Part shown: in pieces, positions 11,777-23,639 of the stretch
Numbering within the stretch: position 1 is the first letter of the stretch
Layout of the letters: each line of letters opens with the position of its first letter
Position numbers and translations under genes: made by a program
Origin: Polyodon spathula
Lineage: Eukaryota > Chordata > Actinopteri > Acipenseriformes > Polyodontidae
Direction of reading: 5' to 3'
NCBI RefSeq assembly: GCF_017654505.1
Contig: NC_054535.1
Location: 48,692,848-48,756,847 of the forward strand
DNA: 64,000 nt
Notes under the pieces: generated by a model
What the model was told of the DNA's origin: nothing
The model's database searches: none
What the model saw: only the letters and a program-made list of their open reading frames with translations

Positions 11777-12892
11777 CAAAAACCATTGTATAAGTCGATT
11801 TATTTTTTCAGGATCTACTTTCGGGTCATGTTGCTAGGTAGAAACACAAAACCACTGTTCTAATTCAAAGTTTTAATTTGTTACTCTCAATACCCTTAGA
11901 CATTTTGAATGTTAAACGCAAGCTTTCAGACTCTTGACTGACCTCTTCTCAAACATCACAGCTGTACTGCTACACTGTTAACATTGTTGTCTAAGTATGG
12001 TTTTGGAAAGAAATGTTCAGTAAAGCAAAGATGATTTGTTCTTGAACTTGTTTGGGTACTTGATAAGCTAAAATAAAATACTGGTAGGTTAATACAGATG
12101 TGATGTGGGATGTATAACTTGAAACCTGTGTATCTTTCTTTATTTATCAGTGTTGAGCATTGTGACAGGTTGACAATCCAAGCCACAGGTCCACCCCGGA
12201 CATCAGTATCACAGAGACACTCAGAGCTTTCCTTCTTTTGTTTTTCAAAGTACAAGCATTTATTTTCTTTTAAGTAATATTAAGCATTGATTCACACACT
12301 GGTCAGTCTTCTCAATTTATTCCCCCCTTACAGACAGGCAGCAAAGAGCTAGCTATCCCACATTTACAGCCTTAAACAATTTAGTACCGTTTCTTATATA
12401 TATATAAATATATATATATTTAAATAGTTACATATATAAAACATCACATATAAAACCTTAAGTCATTTGTTTCTATTTTTACACTGTGCCCTCGCACACA
12501 TAGTATTTTTAACAATGCATAATAGTACCTACAAACATGCAAACACTTCATTTATTTTCTCGACATTAAATATTAGGGTTTTAGTTACTGTTATTATGCA
12601 ATATACCGTTATGATATGAAACAACGTGGCCAAGCTGCACAAGGAATTAAACCAACACAGCTTCATACTGCAACAATAAAAACAGCACCCCAGAGGAAGT
12701 TCAATATAACACGACTCATTGTAAACAGTCATGTCCCGGTGAGGGTGCTCCCTCACAAGCATGTAGGGAAAAAAAGTCTATAGTATAAAAAAAGTATCCC
12801 AAACACAAAAAAGTTGTTTTCTTAAAATCGAAATCTCAAAAAGGGGGGAGCGACTTTTACACCCATGCGACCTATACAATGATTTTTATGGT
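11777..12892. mobile_element. Possible DNA transposon with diverged inverted ends
   Basis: The left end (from 11,777) reads AAAACCATTGTATAAGTCG. The right end, read inverted from 12,892, reads AAAATCATTGTATAGGTCG. A third copy of the same motif lies at 41,380-41,400. After the motif the left end continues with ATTTATTTTTTCAGGATCTAC and GGTCATGTT, which also recur near 41,550. I infer a non-autonomous DNA transposon family of unknown superfamily. In this copy a solo LTR (12,161-12,757) fills most of the interior. The pairing of these two ends is plausible but unproven. Confidence 0.4.
12161..12757 (-). mobile_element. Solo LTR with 5-bp target duplication agcat
   Basis: On the minus strand the element begins TGTGAGGGAGCACC and ends CAACCTGTCACA, the canonical TG...CA of LTRs. 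The five bases on each side are identical: agcat at 12,156-12,160 and 12,758-12,762. A polyadenylation signal AATAAA (minus strand, about 12,260) lies about 100 bases before the 3' end, as expected for the R region. The interior holds an AT-rich tract (12,390-12,425). No coding sequence is left, so this is a solo LTR formed by recombination. The CCTGTCACA end is shared with the LTRs at 36,584 and 57,658. Confidence 0.8.
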
Positions 12893-14210
12893 AATGTTAT
12901 GCTCCCTGGGTGTAAAGTTAGGTCTCACCTGATTTTTAAATCAGAAATTTGCAACAGTTGGTATAATTTGCTGTCAACTATTTAACCTGCAATCACTGTT
13001 TGTTAGTTTTTAGGCTCTGTTGTCTGATGTTTCTTGGCCCTCAGCTGGTTTTCTTCCACCTTTAACATTGATATAAAAAGACTGATACCATGTTTCATCC
13101 CTAATTCAATTGTTGAAGGGTCTACATTTCTTACAACACAAGTCACAGGAACATGAATACATGTTCCTAGGTTTACATTGTAGTACTCAGCAAGTCTTAA
13201 ATTGGTAATAGTTAAGGAAAATGTGATGCTGAACATACCTGCCCTTTCTCTGAAGCAAAAAGCTATGCTGCATAATGTATAAACACACTCGCATAAACCT
13301 TAAATGAGTATCTCGTTAAAATCTTGATCTGCCTTGAACTGCAAACTGTTATTGCCATACCAATACATCCTTGCAAATGTGAATGTCCTCTGTCACTGCT
13401 TTCTATGCACTTAAACAGAAGATGTTTTAATGCAATGTTTGACAATTATTATTTTCATCTTTTATGAGGACGAACAGTTTAGATCACAAAGAACTGAATT
13501 TCCTCACCTTCATCTTATAGAACAAAATGTTTTGACAAACAGATGGAGAATTATGTCATCTACATCTTGCACTGAGTATTCTTTGAGTGTTGAACTAGCC
13601 TGAGAAAATTGTGAAACTTTAAACATGCATTTCATCTTAAAAGATGCCTTCGATTAAGTATTCAAAGAAAATAAATACATTATATAATACTTATATAAGC
13701 TGCTTCATATAACGGTGAACTGAATGTACTGTAATAGACCGTAGATGTACTGTAGTATACTGCATGATCTATCCCAGCAGGTTACACTGTAGATTTTCGT
13801 CTGTAGCTTCCTTTTTTTGTGCATTGAACATCAAACATAAGTTTGCTTTAAATGCCATTGAAGTAAATCAACAAAAGGGTTAGTTTGCGGTCATGTGGAT
13901 GTGGTTGTTTTTTTTTTTTGGTTGTTTTTTATTTCCTATCACACTAAACCTAGAATGAAACTTAAGTTTAAATTAGGCCAGCAGCATTCAATCTTGCTGG
14001 TGGGTTAAGCACTCTCAGCTGAGCTGTACCTGCTGGTGTCAGTTCTTCCTGTCTCTGTTTTCACTGATCATAGCCTTTTCTTACTTGGCCATTTCCTGCT
14101 GTCCTGACAACCTGAAGTATCCTTGCAACTTGTCTTCATAAATAACCTTTTCCAAGTTGGGCATAGAAAACTATACTCATCTGGTACAATAAAGTGCAGC
14201 AGTATAATAC
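12893..14210. other. Anonymous sequence, no gene seen
   Basis: A 77-codon minus-strand frame at 13,003-13,236 has unremarkable composition and no family resemblance. Nothing else stands out. Confidence 0.5.
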
Positions 14211-14935
14211 TGTAACAGCCATGCGTGTGGGTTCCCAGCGGGTGTAGAATGAAACACACTGTAGGCAGATTACAAGTTGAAGGCAGTTAAAACCACCGTT
14301 TATTGTCAGCTCTTTTAGAAGAGGATCTCTAGCTCTTGGGAAATGGATACTAGCTCTCGATTTCACACTCTCATTCACTCTGTGCTGGTTTGGCGTGCTG
14401 TGCTGTCTTGGTCTACTTGGATGTTCGCTCTCTGGAACGACGTGCAGGCAGCCGTCTACATGCAGTCAGCAGCGGTAGCAGGTGTGCTGGCTTGCTACCT
14501 CCAGAGGTAGTGTGGGGCTAGACGCTCTCTCTCTCTGAGACTCACTCTCGGTCGCAGCACCAAGCTCTGGACTCCATGCTTTCTGTCGCTCTTGAACTCT
14601 CCGATGCTGCAGCTCATTTGGCACAACTCTCTCTCTTTCCTTTTATAGAGGGCTGCCTGCCAGTAGCATAGGAGACCAATCAGCACACAGGCTCAAATTG
14701 TCATGTCACATTCGTGGGCTTCTGTCAAGGGGCGGCGTCACACTCTGAAATCAGCCTACCAAGCACTCACAGCAAGAACAAGTTACAGCTGCACATAACA
14801 CAAAACAACTCAGTAACAATGCAATAATCAACTATTTACAAGTCTCCCAATAATCCCAGTCCCCCTGATAGTCGCGAAACCAGTCCTGGTAGTCCCAGAG
14901 CTTGCATCTGTTTGATCCACTGTACAATACCATAT
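14211..14935 (-). mobile_element. Probable solo LTR with target duplication aatac
   Basis: Identical flanks aatac occur at 14,206-14,210 and 14,936-14,940. On the minus strand the element ends GGCTGTTACA, has a TATA box CTATAAAAGG at about 14,640-14,650, a stretch rich in GAGAGAGAG, and AATAAA at about 14,298. It lacks open coding capacity. The start, GTACAGTGG, is not a perfect TG, so one terminal base may have been lost. The promoter and polyadenylation layout strongly suggests an LTR of roughly 725 bp. Confidence 0.65.
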
Positions 14936-17004
14936 TACTCAGTAATCTTTAATAAGAGTTTAATAAAAACAGATATTGACTCAGATATTGGCAATGTTTA
15001 CCTTATAGTGGAAAATTGTTCCCCTTGGTTTGAACAACTGAGCAATAAAGTCCTCAGTCTGCAGCTTTGAGCATATTTTCTCATTGTTTGTCACCTTTTC
15101 TACCCTTAAGACAACAGTTTTACACTATAAGCCTCAACTGACTTTGGTCAATATTTGTATTATTTATCAAACTAAAATTATTGGTACCTATGATCTATGT
15201 CATAATTCTTTGATGGGATCAAAACATAAAAGAAATAGCACATAAACACATTCAGACCATGCTAGCATCGCCTAAAAGGTAACAAAAAACACAATTTATT
15301 ATTTACAGTTTTTACAGGAACAATCCAATCCCATGTGCATGCCTTTAAAAATGTATATTAATTTGTATGTATGAGCCACTTAAAATCTTTTGCTGTTGAA
15401 GTGAATATATGAAGCAAACAGTAAAGTATTGTGGATGTCATATAGTGGTGTGCTTTTAACCAAGTTATGGTTACAGAATTACAAATAAATGGCATGCTAA
15501 CAAACACACATAGGAGAATACAGCTATGCAGCCACCAGAACCGCGAATTACATTAGCATCTTTTTAAAATTGATTTATATTTGATTTAACATTTTAAGCA
15601 TATGTATGCTGTATAGCATTCATGCTACTGATAGAAAATTATGGTAGCAATAAATCGGGAAAAAAAAAAGTTGCACAAACAAGTGTTCACACACTAGTGG
15701 AGGGCAATTGATCACATAAAGGTCAGAATCTGTTATTGCCGTATTTAACCAGTTGAGCAAATGCTTGCAAATCTCAGATGACGTGATGCACAGATGATCT
15801 GACATCCTTCCAAAATGCTCAGTTATGAAGCTGCTTAAAAGTGACAAGAACATAGAGACTATAATATAAGCTGGAAATAAAGCAAAAAAATTAAAACCAT
15901 GATCTCCCAGCGTCTAATCTTTAACTCTAGCTATTAGGTCTAAGTGCCTGTTTAATAAAGACAATTTATCTAAGTACACCTAATCTTATACCATTCATGT
16001 GTAAGGGATATGGAGAGACGTTTTTTTTTTTTTACCTACTGAAGGCTTCTTAGCTAATTATATCACAAATGCCTTAAAACTGTTACTCTGTGCAGATGTA
16101 AACATTTTATCTGACAAACATTACAGGCTGTTTTAAGAATTGATGTCAGGAATATGCCTTAGTATCAAGTAACTCACTTAATTATTCAGAAGAAGAGAGG
16201 TCTCAGCATTAGGTCAAAAATGATGTTGCATAATTGAACAGAAGCTAAAACTGTAATGACTCCAAGGTGGCACTTAGCAGCAATAAAACTGCTTTAAATG
16301 TTTTAAAGGCATGTAAGCAAGTTGTACATGACTAATTTCCGGTATGAATCTATCATCTAACAATGTATAAGTACCCAATCTGTAGTAAACCATTGAACTT
16401 GCAGAAGTATATATTTAACTGTGTCAAAAGAGCCCATTGTATACTATTTTAAAACATTTCTCTGATGTCACCCTTTGATCTTTTGATTGATTCATTCAAC
16501 AAATCTTACGACTTTGAAGAAAAGTGGAGTGTGGGGCAGATATATTGTTAATTAACACATCCACAATTTGTGCTACGAATGTACAGAAAACTGTTGATTT
16601 GTCAACGAAACCGCAGTCAAAACAATTCAACAGAAAAGTGAATACCATTTTATTATGCAACAGTCATAATACAGTTATCTAAACATGATAAATACAGTGC
16701 ACTCCTGTGCTGACTCATAGTCACAATGTTAGAAGTACAATTTAGATTTTTGCACACAAAGTAAAAGCTTAAACCTTCTCATTACAAATCAAAATGGAAA
16801 TCACTGTAGACCAAAAGTATTCTTTAGCTGCTTCTTTGAGAGAATGATTGAAATGGTGGTTACCTGTCGAAAATGCAACTATACAACATTATTCATTTGC
16901 TTACATTATAGGCAATACAAAAATAAACTATATTAAGAAGACAAATGTTTTGGCACTAATGAAGGTGCTAGCCAGACGTGTTGTCTATTTAACCTCTTAT
17001 TCTT
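14936..17004. other. Anonymous sequence, no gene seen
   Basis: AT-rich sequence with no recognisable family or conserved domain. Confidence 0.5.
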
Positions 17005-17160
17005 AATAATAATCTTTATATAGCACCTTTCATAGTGGACCACCATCACAAAGCTCTTTACAAGATATGAGACTAGGGTATGTGAACTATGTATCAGTTG
17101 CAGAGTCACTTACAACAACATCTCACCCAAAAGACAGAGCACAAGGAGGTTAATTTGACC
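17005..17160 (+). repeat. Dispersed SINE-like repeat, copy 1
   Basis: It starts TAATCTTTATATAGCACC and continues TTTCATAGTGGACCACCA. It is nearly identical over about 140 bases to 38,085-38,230. The copy is cut after CACAAGGAGGTTAA, where the 38 kb copy goes on. There is no coding capacity. The architecture fits a short interspersed repeat, though no RNA polymerase III promoter box was confirmed. Confidence 0.7.
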
Positions 17161-18489
17161 TTACATAGAAAAAAAGACTACTGCTTAAAGTATGATCCTA
17201 GGGTTTGCTTCCAAAAGCCTGCAGAACAGGAACTGCCATTAAGATAACCAAGCTTTGGGGGAGCTACACATAATTATTTGAAGAAAACTATCATTTATAA
17301 GACAACCCTACTGGACTGCTTTATTGGAAGTTATCAAGCTAACAAGCTAAAACCACAAAAGGTCACTTGGCTCTAAGGAGTTTTATCAGTCACAATACTG
17401 GCCTTCAAGATTTGCAAGTGCTTGTCTGTTGATATCTTAACCCTGGTTAAATGTACTGTAAAGCGTTAGACACTCCATCTGCAAGCAAAGATAATGTAAG
17501 TGGTCCCTGACATTGACAATGATGTTGTTGATCATTTATTGCTTGTATTAATTGTGCTGTGTTAGTATCTGTCAGAAGTTCAGAGATGCTTTTTCGATAG
17601 CAATTCAGGCGGTAGGTTTAAGGAATTTTAGTACCCCAGTTCTTCTTTTATTTTTATATTCCAACCAAGGTGCTGGGCTGAATTAAACATCTTCCTTTAT
17701 ATACAGGTGTTTTACTTATTAGAAAGGTCAAATAAAAAGACATGTTGGGGCATTTCTGTTGTGTCCATGGTCCATACAGACGGTTTACAAAAGGTCAAAA
17801 GTCAAAAGTAGGATAGCCTCGCCAGCAGACTTTAACTGAGACAAATTAAATATCAGTAAATATTCATATCATGCTTTTTAAGATTAGCCTATTAAGTAGG
17901 TTATGCACTATTTATTTCCTAACTATATAAAAAAAAAATCTTGGAGAAAGAGCTTTTAGTCGGAGTGCCTATGAAACTGGAGCACTTTAGCATGACTTTG
18001 TGACAGCATTAGGCAGATGATTTAAATATATAAACTGGATGACCAGTAAAGCCTTTGCTTGTGTTATTCAAAACACAAAAGCGACCTTTAACCAACTTAG
18101 TATTTAATCCTCACAAATTATGTCAGCAACCCTTTTCTTTTATATGAAATAAATATCTGCCATTTCAGATTTTATAAGTCCATTAAATCTTGTAACATCA
18201 AACTGTGCGTTCTGATTTCAAGTGTTTCATAGCTTGCAAGAATTGAATGTCTTCCCTTTAGAAAGTTAAAAAAAAAAATGACTGTCAGGATTGTTCAAAT
18301 CTATTTTCTCTTTCATACTGTGCAGACATCTAACCTTGAAAGCTTTTTCTTTCTTATAGCCTACACAGAGTTAAAGAAAGGTTTAAAAGAGACACTTTAT
18401 TACATTCATACATGTGTTAATTGAAGATTTTAGGTTTCAATCTGTTAGGAAGTTTGACAGGGTAGAAGACCTACGCTTATAAATAGTTT
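17161..18489. other. Anonymous sequence, no gene seen
   Basis: No coding or repeat signature was recognised. Confidence 0.5.
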
Positions 18490-18855
18490 TTATTTGGCAT
18501 GAATGTTGTTAATTCCGTCCCTGACAAATATATGTGTGGAATGTGGCTGGATCATGATTGAATAATAGACGGATCATCAATCAAATCCCAGCCACATAGT
18601 ATGAAAGGGAGCACAAATCCTTTCTTTGGTGGAGGAGTTTAGTGTGAGTTGGTGTACTGTGTTTTTGAGCTGTAGTGAAGGCCAATGCCCAGCCTACAGG
18701 CATCTTTTATTTTTTAACTGTTTATTTTGGCCCCTGTGCCTTGTTTCTTTGTTATTGTTTAATAAATGTGTGCTTCAGTGCTTTGACTGCAGCTCTCTGT
18801 GCCTGAGTCCCTCTCCGGCCGGTAACCAGCCTTGCCAGTGATGTCACCCTTTCTG
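18490..18855 (+). mobile_element. LTR-like element with conserved leader motif
   Basis: It carries the shared LTR leader motif AGTGAAGGCCAATGCCCAGC at 18,674-18,695, a polyadenylation signal AATAAA at about 18,760, and a GATGTCACC end near 18,840. These features appear in the same order as in the LTRs at 34.2, 36.1 and 57.0 kb. The exact boundaries and target duplication are not resolved. Confidence 0.55.
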
Positions 18856-18857
18856 AG

Positions 18858-18900
18858 GATCTATTTATTTATTTATTTGTTTATTTATTTATAATAAATT
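18858..18900. repeat. (TTTA)n microsatellite
   Basis: Tetranucleotide run at the junction between the LTR-like element and the A-rich tail of the inverted SINE. Confidence 0.85.
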
Positions 18901-19310
18901 TAGAGTGCCAAATCTTTTTTCTCCCCAATTTTAAATGTCCAATTATGTTCTGTGTCTGCATCAATTCCACACAACAGCTCAGGATAACAAAACCAATTTC
19001 CTCTTTACATCACAGAGCTAAACAGCAGATGTCAGCGAGCCACAGGCCCCTTAAGCAAAAAAAGCCAGAATTGCAGGTATCCGCTTGAGCTCTCCGGGCA
19101 CTTGGCCAATAGAATCCATTCTATCATGGTGAGAAGATATAGTCCCTGCAGATTTTGCCTACCTAACTGGTAGGTTCATTGCTCCCTGTGGAAACACCAG
19201 CCAAAACTGTCAACTAGGCACAGCCAGGACATAAACCTGCACTCCCCCGAATATGTGACTCACCCGGCATGTGGTTTTGTCTTTACAAGTGACTCTGCAA
19301 CTTAATTTTT
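18895..19310 (-). repeat. SINE-like repeat, inverted
   Basis: Read on the minus strand it ends ATAATTGGACATTTAAAATT then GGGGAGAAAAAAGATTTGGC, followed by a TTTA-type tail. The same 3' motif (AATAATTGGACATTCCAATA) ends the tRNA-derived SINE at 32,250-32,740. The two differ in their bodies. I infer two SINE families or subfamilies sharing one 3' tail, probably taken from a partner LINE. Confidence 0.55.
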
Positions 19311-20218
19311 GTGTTAAAACATACTTTGTACCAAAGTGTGTTACAAAAATACATAAATCTTTGTAAATCGGCTTTGTGTTAAAGTAAGTGTTTCATATAA
19401 ACAGAGACCTGATTTAAAGAGCAACTTGGTATAGATGTAAAATATCTTAACTACCGCATTCTTCTTTCAGTATTTACTTGTATATTTTTATTGCAGTCTT
19501 CACTTAGTGCCTTTTTAAGTATCAGTGTCAAATATATCTTCTCTCTAAGATGGAAGTTGGTACATCATAACCTTTCCATGGGCCCAGTGAATGTAAGAAA
19601 TGCCACAAGTTCTCTGTAGTATTTGTTACTGATGCAGTTATTATATCAACTAGACTCACTACAGTATACTTCTACCTACAAAGATCTAAACAATTCAAAA
19701 TCATCTCTATGTTTAATTTAACCTAGTAAAAACAAAAAACAAAATGCATTGCTATTAATTCTTTTTTTAACACTCTCAGTTTGAATGTGAGTCTGCTTCG
19801 TGCAGTGCACTCTGTGCATGGCTGTGGCGTGAGTGTATGGAATGCAGTTAAAGCTTTAAATATTAAACTAGCACAGCAATGATCTGTAAAATGCAGGCAT
19901 GTGATACATAACTTGAAAAAAAATGTTTGTCAAATTAATTATTTTCCTACTTGTGCCATTTTATAGACCGAATTTGTATGTCAATTTTGGGAAGTGTATT
20001 TTTTTCATTAGATCAAATATAAATGCATAAATAAATAGCCTTAGACATGAATAATTCTCAGAACACACCAACAAGGCATGCTAAAAACATTTTTTTTATT
20101 TATTTATTTTTTTATTCACAGATCATAGTCCAAAGATTTAATCTAAAGATTATTTTACAAAGCTAGACCAAGCAGCATGTAGACCATTTTTTTACAATGC
20201 AGGTAGTGTGTTAATGTT
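19311..20218. other. Anonymous sequence, no gene seen
   Basis: No coding or repeat signature was recognised. Confidence 0.5.
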
Positions 20219-20572
20219 GGTGTTTATGTATAAAATACACGGGATATAAATATGGGTTACGAGCACAAGTGTTTAGAACGTATGTTTGTATTTATGCACG
20301 AGGATTGCACAGCAGTTCATGTGCAGGTAAAATGAAATAATGGGAAATTGCACTTCATTAATTCACGTGCAGTTGTACCGAGACTCCAATTGAATGATTG
20401 ATTAGCACTCAAGTCTTGGTACAGCTGCATAAAAGCAGCATGTTTTCACTCACTCTGAGTTGTGTGTTCGTGAGTGGAGAACGGGTGAGAGAGAAGGAGA
20501 CATCTAAATAACAATTGCTATTTCGTTCTTGAAGCTCCAGCACGGTACTTGTTTTCTGTTCATGCAAAACAA
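20219..20572 (+). mobile_element. Family A LTR, 3'-truncated (copy 2)
   Basis: It begins TGTTAATGTTGGTGTTTATG and follows the 62 kb copy closely: CACGGGATATAAAT, GCACGAGGATTGCAC, AATTCACGTGCAGTTGTACC, a TATA-like GCATAAAAGCAGCATG, then GAGTGGAGAACGGG. The alignment stops at about 20,570, where the L2 LINE remnant begins, so one of the two elements interrupts or truncates the other. Confidence 0.75.
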
Positions 20573-21830
20573 ACACATAGAAACCATATAAACAAAGTAA
20601 TTATAAATAAAAGAAAATACAAAAATATATATATACATAGAAATTTACAAAGTTTGAATAAGTGGGTTTTGAGAAGACAACGAAAAGCAGTAAAAGACTA
20701 CTCAGTCTTGAGGATAACCGGCAGCTGGTTCCACCTCAGGGAGATAAGGGAAGAGAAGGAGCAGGCACGGGAGGAAGGAGAGTGAATAGAAGGCATAACA
20801 AGTCGGTCAATAGAGGATGAGCGGAGAGGCTGAGAGGGAATATAAGGAGACATGAGGGACTGGAGATAGGGGCAGTATGTTGAATAGAGTGATTGGTGAA
20901 GAGGAAGGGTCTTAAATTGATAGCATCAAGGGAGACTAAGATAGAGAGGTCAGAGGAGAGATGAGAAGTAGAAGGAAAGTAAAGATGAGATTGCTGAGAG
21001 ACAATGCGGGAGGAGGTATGGAAGTCTAAGGAAGGAAAAGAGAGAAAGATCGAAAGAGAGAAAGAGTATAATCAGCTTATAGGTGATATGAGAAGCCAAA
21101 AGATAAGAGTACCTAGTAACAGGTATAGAGTGAGACTAGGGGTCTTAGGACAGATCCTTGAGGTACACCTGTGAGGAGAAAAGAGAGAACCAGCCCAATA
21201 AACCTGAAAAGAACAGTTAGAAAGGTAGGCAGAAAACCAGACAAAAGCAGTGCCTGAGATTTCTAGATCAGAGAGAGAGAAAAGGATAACAGAATGATTG
21301 ACAGTATTAAAGGCAGAGGAGAGGTCAAGGAGAATTAGAATGGAGGAAGGGGAAGCAGCATGAGCAGAAAGGAAGGCATTAGTTACAGAGACGAGAGGGT
21401 GGTTTCTGTGGAATGCGCAGGACGGAACCTGGATTGAAGCTGATCGAGCAGAGAATGTTTGGTGAGGAAGACAACCAGCTGACGGTGCACAACTCTCTCA
21501 AGGGTTTTAAGGAGGAAACGGAGGAGAGAGACAATGTGATAGTTCTGGGCAGAAGAAGGGTCAACAGAAGGTTTCTTAAGAATAGGGGTGATATGAGCAT
21601 TTTTGTAGGCAGAGAGAAAAGAACCAGAGCAGAGAGGTAATGAGTGGGGAGATAAAAGGAATAAGAGCTGGGGTAATAGATTGGAAAACGTGAGAAGGAA
21701 GGGGATCCAGAGCACAGATAGTTGGTCTGGAGTTCAGGATTAAGGAGCAATTATCAGAATCAGATATGAAAGTTGAAAGTGATGGAGGGGGAGGCAGTAT
21801 GTTTATATGCAGGCTTATACCAATCTGGAT
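20573..21830 (-). pseudogene. L2-type LINE, 3' part of reverse transcriptase ORF
   Basis: The minus strand encodes the C-terminal half of an L2-family ORF2, which copies LINE RNA into the genome. In order: 'CALDPLPSHVFQSITPALIP' (about 21,680-21,740), 'KNAHITPILKKPSVDPSS' and 'FRPAHSTETTLSSL' (21,383-21,560), 'ILLDLSSAFNTVNHS' (about 21,290-21,330), 'GVPQGSVLRPL' (about 21,145-21,175), 'GFSYHL' stop 'ADYTLFLS' (about 21,070), and the C-terminal 'CLLKTHLFKLCKF' (about 20,650). The catalytic YADD box reads stop-ADY, so the copy is dead. Several frameshifts are present. The 5' end is truncated near 21,830, typical of LINE insertions. It abuts the family A LTR. Confidence 0.85.
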
Positions 21831-22223
21831 TCCAAATTCCTATACCAGGCAAATTGGGTATTCAGAGTCCAGGAGCTGAATTCTTAAGACTAAATATCCT
21901 AGACTAAATATGGAAACAATGCAAATAGTATTGGGATTGTGAATTGTGGGGTGGAGATTCTGAATCCTCTGGATTCTGAATACTCAGTCTGTGTAAACAT
22001 AGACAATCAGTACATTTGTAATCAGTCAAGAAAAGAAAGAGGGTGTGAGGCATACTGTACAGAAAATAACCATTAGGGTAAGTAAGTTTACAAGAAAATG
22101 TACATTCTTTTGTGCTCAATGTAAAATTATGAGACTGTTTCTTATCTTTGTATCATACATTGCTATGTCATGTTCACCAGATTCTTTTGTTTGTGAGAAC
22201 AAATACAGTTATGTTTCTAGCAC
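21831..22223. other. Anonymous sequence between L2 and DIRS
   Basis: No coding or repeat signature beyond a few locally repeated words (GGATTCTGAAT type) at 21,950-21,985. Confidence 0.4.
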
Positions 22224-22278
22224 GAAATGTATCCGTTACATAATGGGTTAATTTATTTACGTGAAAATTCTGGGACTT

Positions 22279-22373
22279 ACCAAAGCTGTCACGCAGTGAC
22301 CGGCAACGTCATCACGCCAGTCTCCGCCCCTCCTGGGAGGCACTACACTCCATGATGACAGCTGAACAGCCTG
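22279..22373 (+). repeat. DIRS left inverted terminal repeat
   Basis: Inverted counterpart of 25,525-25,621. The match is near-continuous through CACGCAGTGAC, ATCACGCCAGTCTC and CATGATGACAGCTGAACA, with small indels in the G/C-rich middle. Confidence 0.9.
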
Positions 22374-23194
22374 ATTCGAGCAAGCTGCAGAGAGATTCTT
22401 CATTTCAAACGGTTTCCTCGAAAGCTAAGTTTTCATTTTAAAAACATATAATTCAATTTGTATGTCTCCTTGTGGAATTAATCGCTGAATAATTTAATAA
22501 TTTAAGCTTTTTTTCTGGAGGTTTTGAGTGTGTTTTGTGAGTCTGTATGCGGCCTTGTGGCACGCCAGGAGCCTGTGGCTTGCCTGCACCTCCCCGCGTA
22601 GATCATTTCACCCACCTCTCTGTGTCATGGTTCACTCCAGCTGAAGTTGTATGTCTGAGGAGATTTTTCAAGCTATCTGGGCTCAGATAGTCTTGTATTA
22701 GTGCTACCTAGTCTGGGCTCAGGCTGGTGTGTGCACTTGTGTATTGTGTATGGTATATATTATTTTGTAGTGTCTGTTGTTACTGGATGATTTGTATAGT
22801 GGTAGGAATTGCCTATGTGCCGCTTTCTGCGTTGTTTTTCTTTTCCAGGTGCACTACATGACTTGCTGTTTTTCTTCAGCTAGCAGCATTTTCTGGAACC
22901 CGATCGTGTTTGCTGACTCACGCTCCTGTATGAACACTCTGGTTCTCAGCTGGATGGCTACACCGACCAATCCATTTTCAGGAGCCTTCCAATCTGAGAG
23001 CTTGTCTCTGTGTTCATGCCGCAGCGGTGGGCAGTTTAGCACCATGCTGTGAAGGCTTTTTAGCTCAGGCTATCAAGCGAGCACACACAGGCTCTGCTGC
23101 GGTACCCCTGTTGTTGTTGCCAGTGGTCTGTGCAGTTGCTTCCAGCCCTGCCTGATACCACCGTGGTTGCACCTTGTCCTGTGACATTACCCTG

Positions 23195-23548
23195 TCTGCC
23201 TGTCATTGCAACTGTACTATCAGCCTGCACTGATACCTGTAGGTACCCTATAAAATAAATAAATAAATAAATAAATAAATAACCTGTTGATCTGCCTGAC
23301 ATTGCGGCTGTACTATCAGCCTGCACTGATAGCTGTAGGTACACCCCCCCCCCCCCAAAAAAAATGAAAAAACCTAGTCTGTTGGTCTGTCTGTCACTGC
23401 AGCTGTATTGTCAGCTTGCACTGACAATTGTCGGTACCCTATATAAAAAAAATAAATAAATAACAAAAACAACCTGTTGTGTCTGCCTGTCATTGCAGCT
23501 GTACTAATCAGCATGCACTGATAGCTATGTGTACTATAAAAAAATAAA
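23195..23548 (+). repeat. Four-copy ~85-110-bp tandem repeat inside DIRS 5' region
   Basis: Each unit begins CTG(T/C)CTGCCTGTCATTGC, contains a palindrome of the type TATCAGCCTGCACTGATA, then (T)GTAGGTACCCTATA, and ends in an A-rich or AAAT microsatellite. Four units are visible, starting near 23,195, 23,290, 23,375 and 23,485. They lie between the left terminal repeat and gag. The A-rich ends vary in length (including a C-run at 23,343-23,356). Confidence 0.8.
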
Positions 23549-23639
23549 GTTCTGCTCTGACCTCACGAGATGCTTGGTTGAGAGGTGGCAGGTGTTCCTA
23601 ATAAAGGAGCCCTCAGACTCTCTCACCTGGGCTCAAAGG

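Noticed and set aside
13003..13236. Host exon candidate, 77 codons on the minus strand
   Set aside because: No resemblance to a known protein was recognised, and splice signals could not be assigned with confidence.
21413..21640. Charged 75-codon frame on the plus strand
   Set aside because: It is the antisense shadow of the L2 reverse transcriptase.
23195..23548. CRISPR-like spaced repeats
   Set aside because: Four diverged units inside a eukaryotic DIRS element, with spacer-like parts that are themselves repetitive. The host is a vertebrate.
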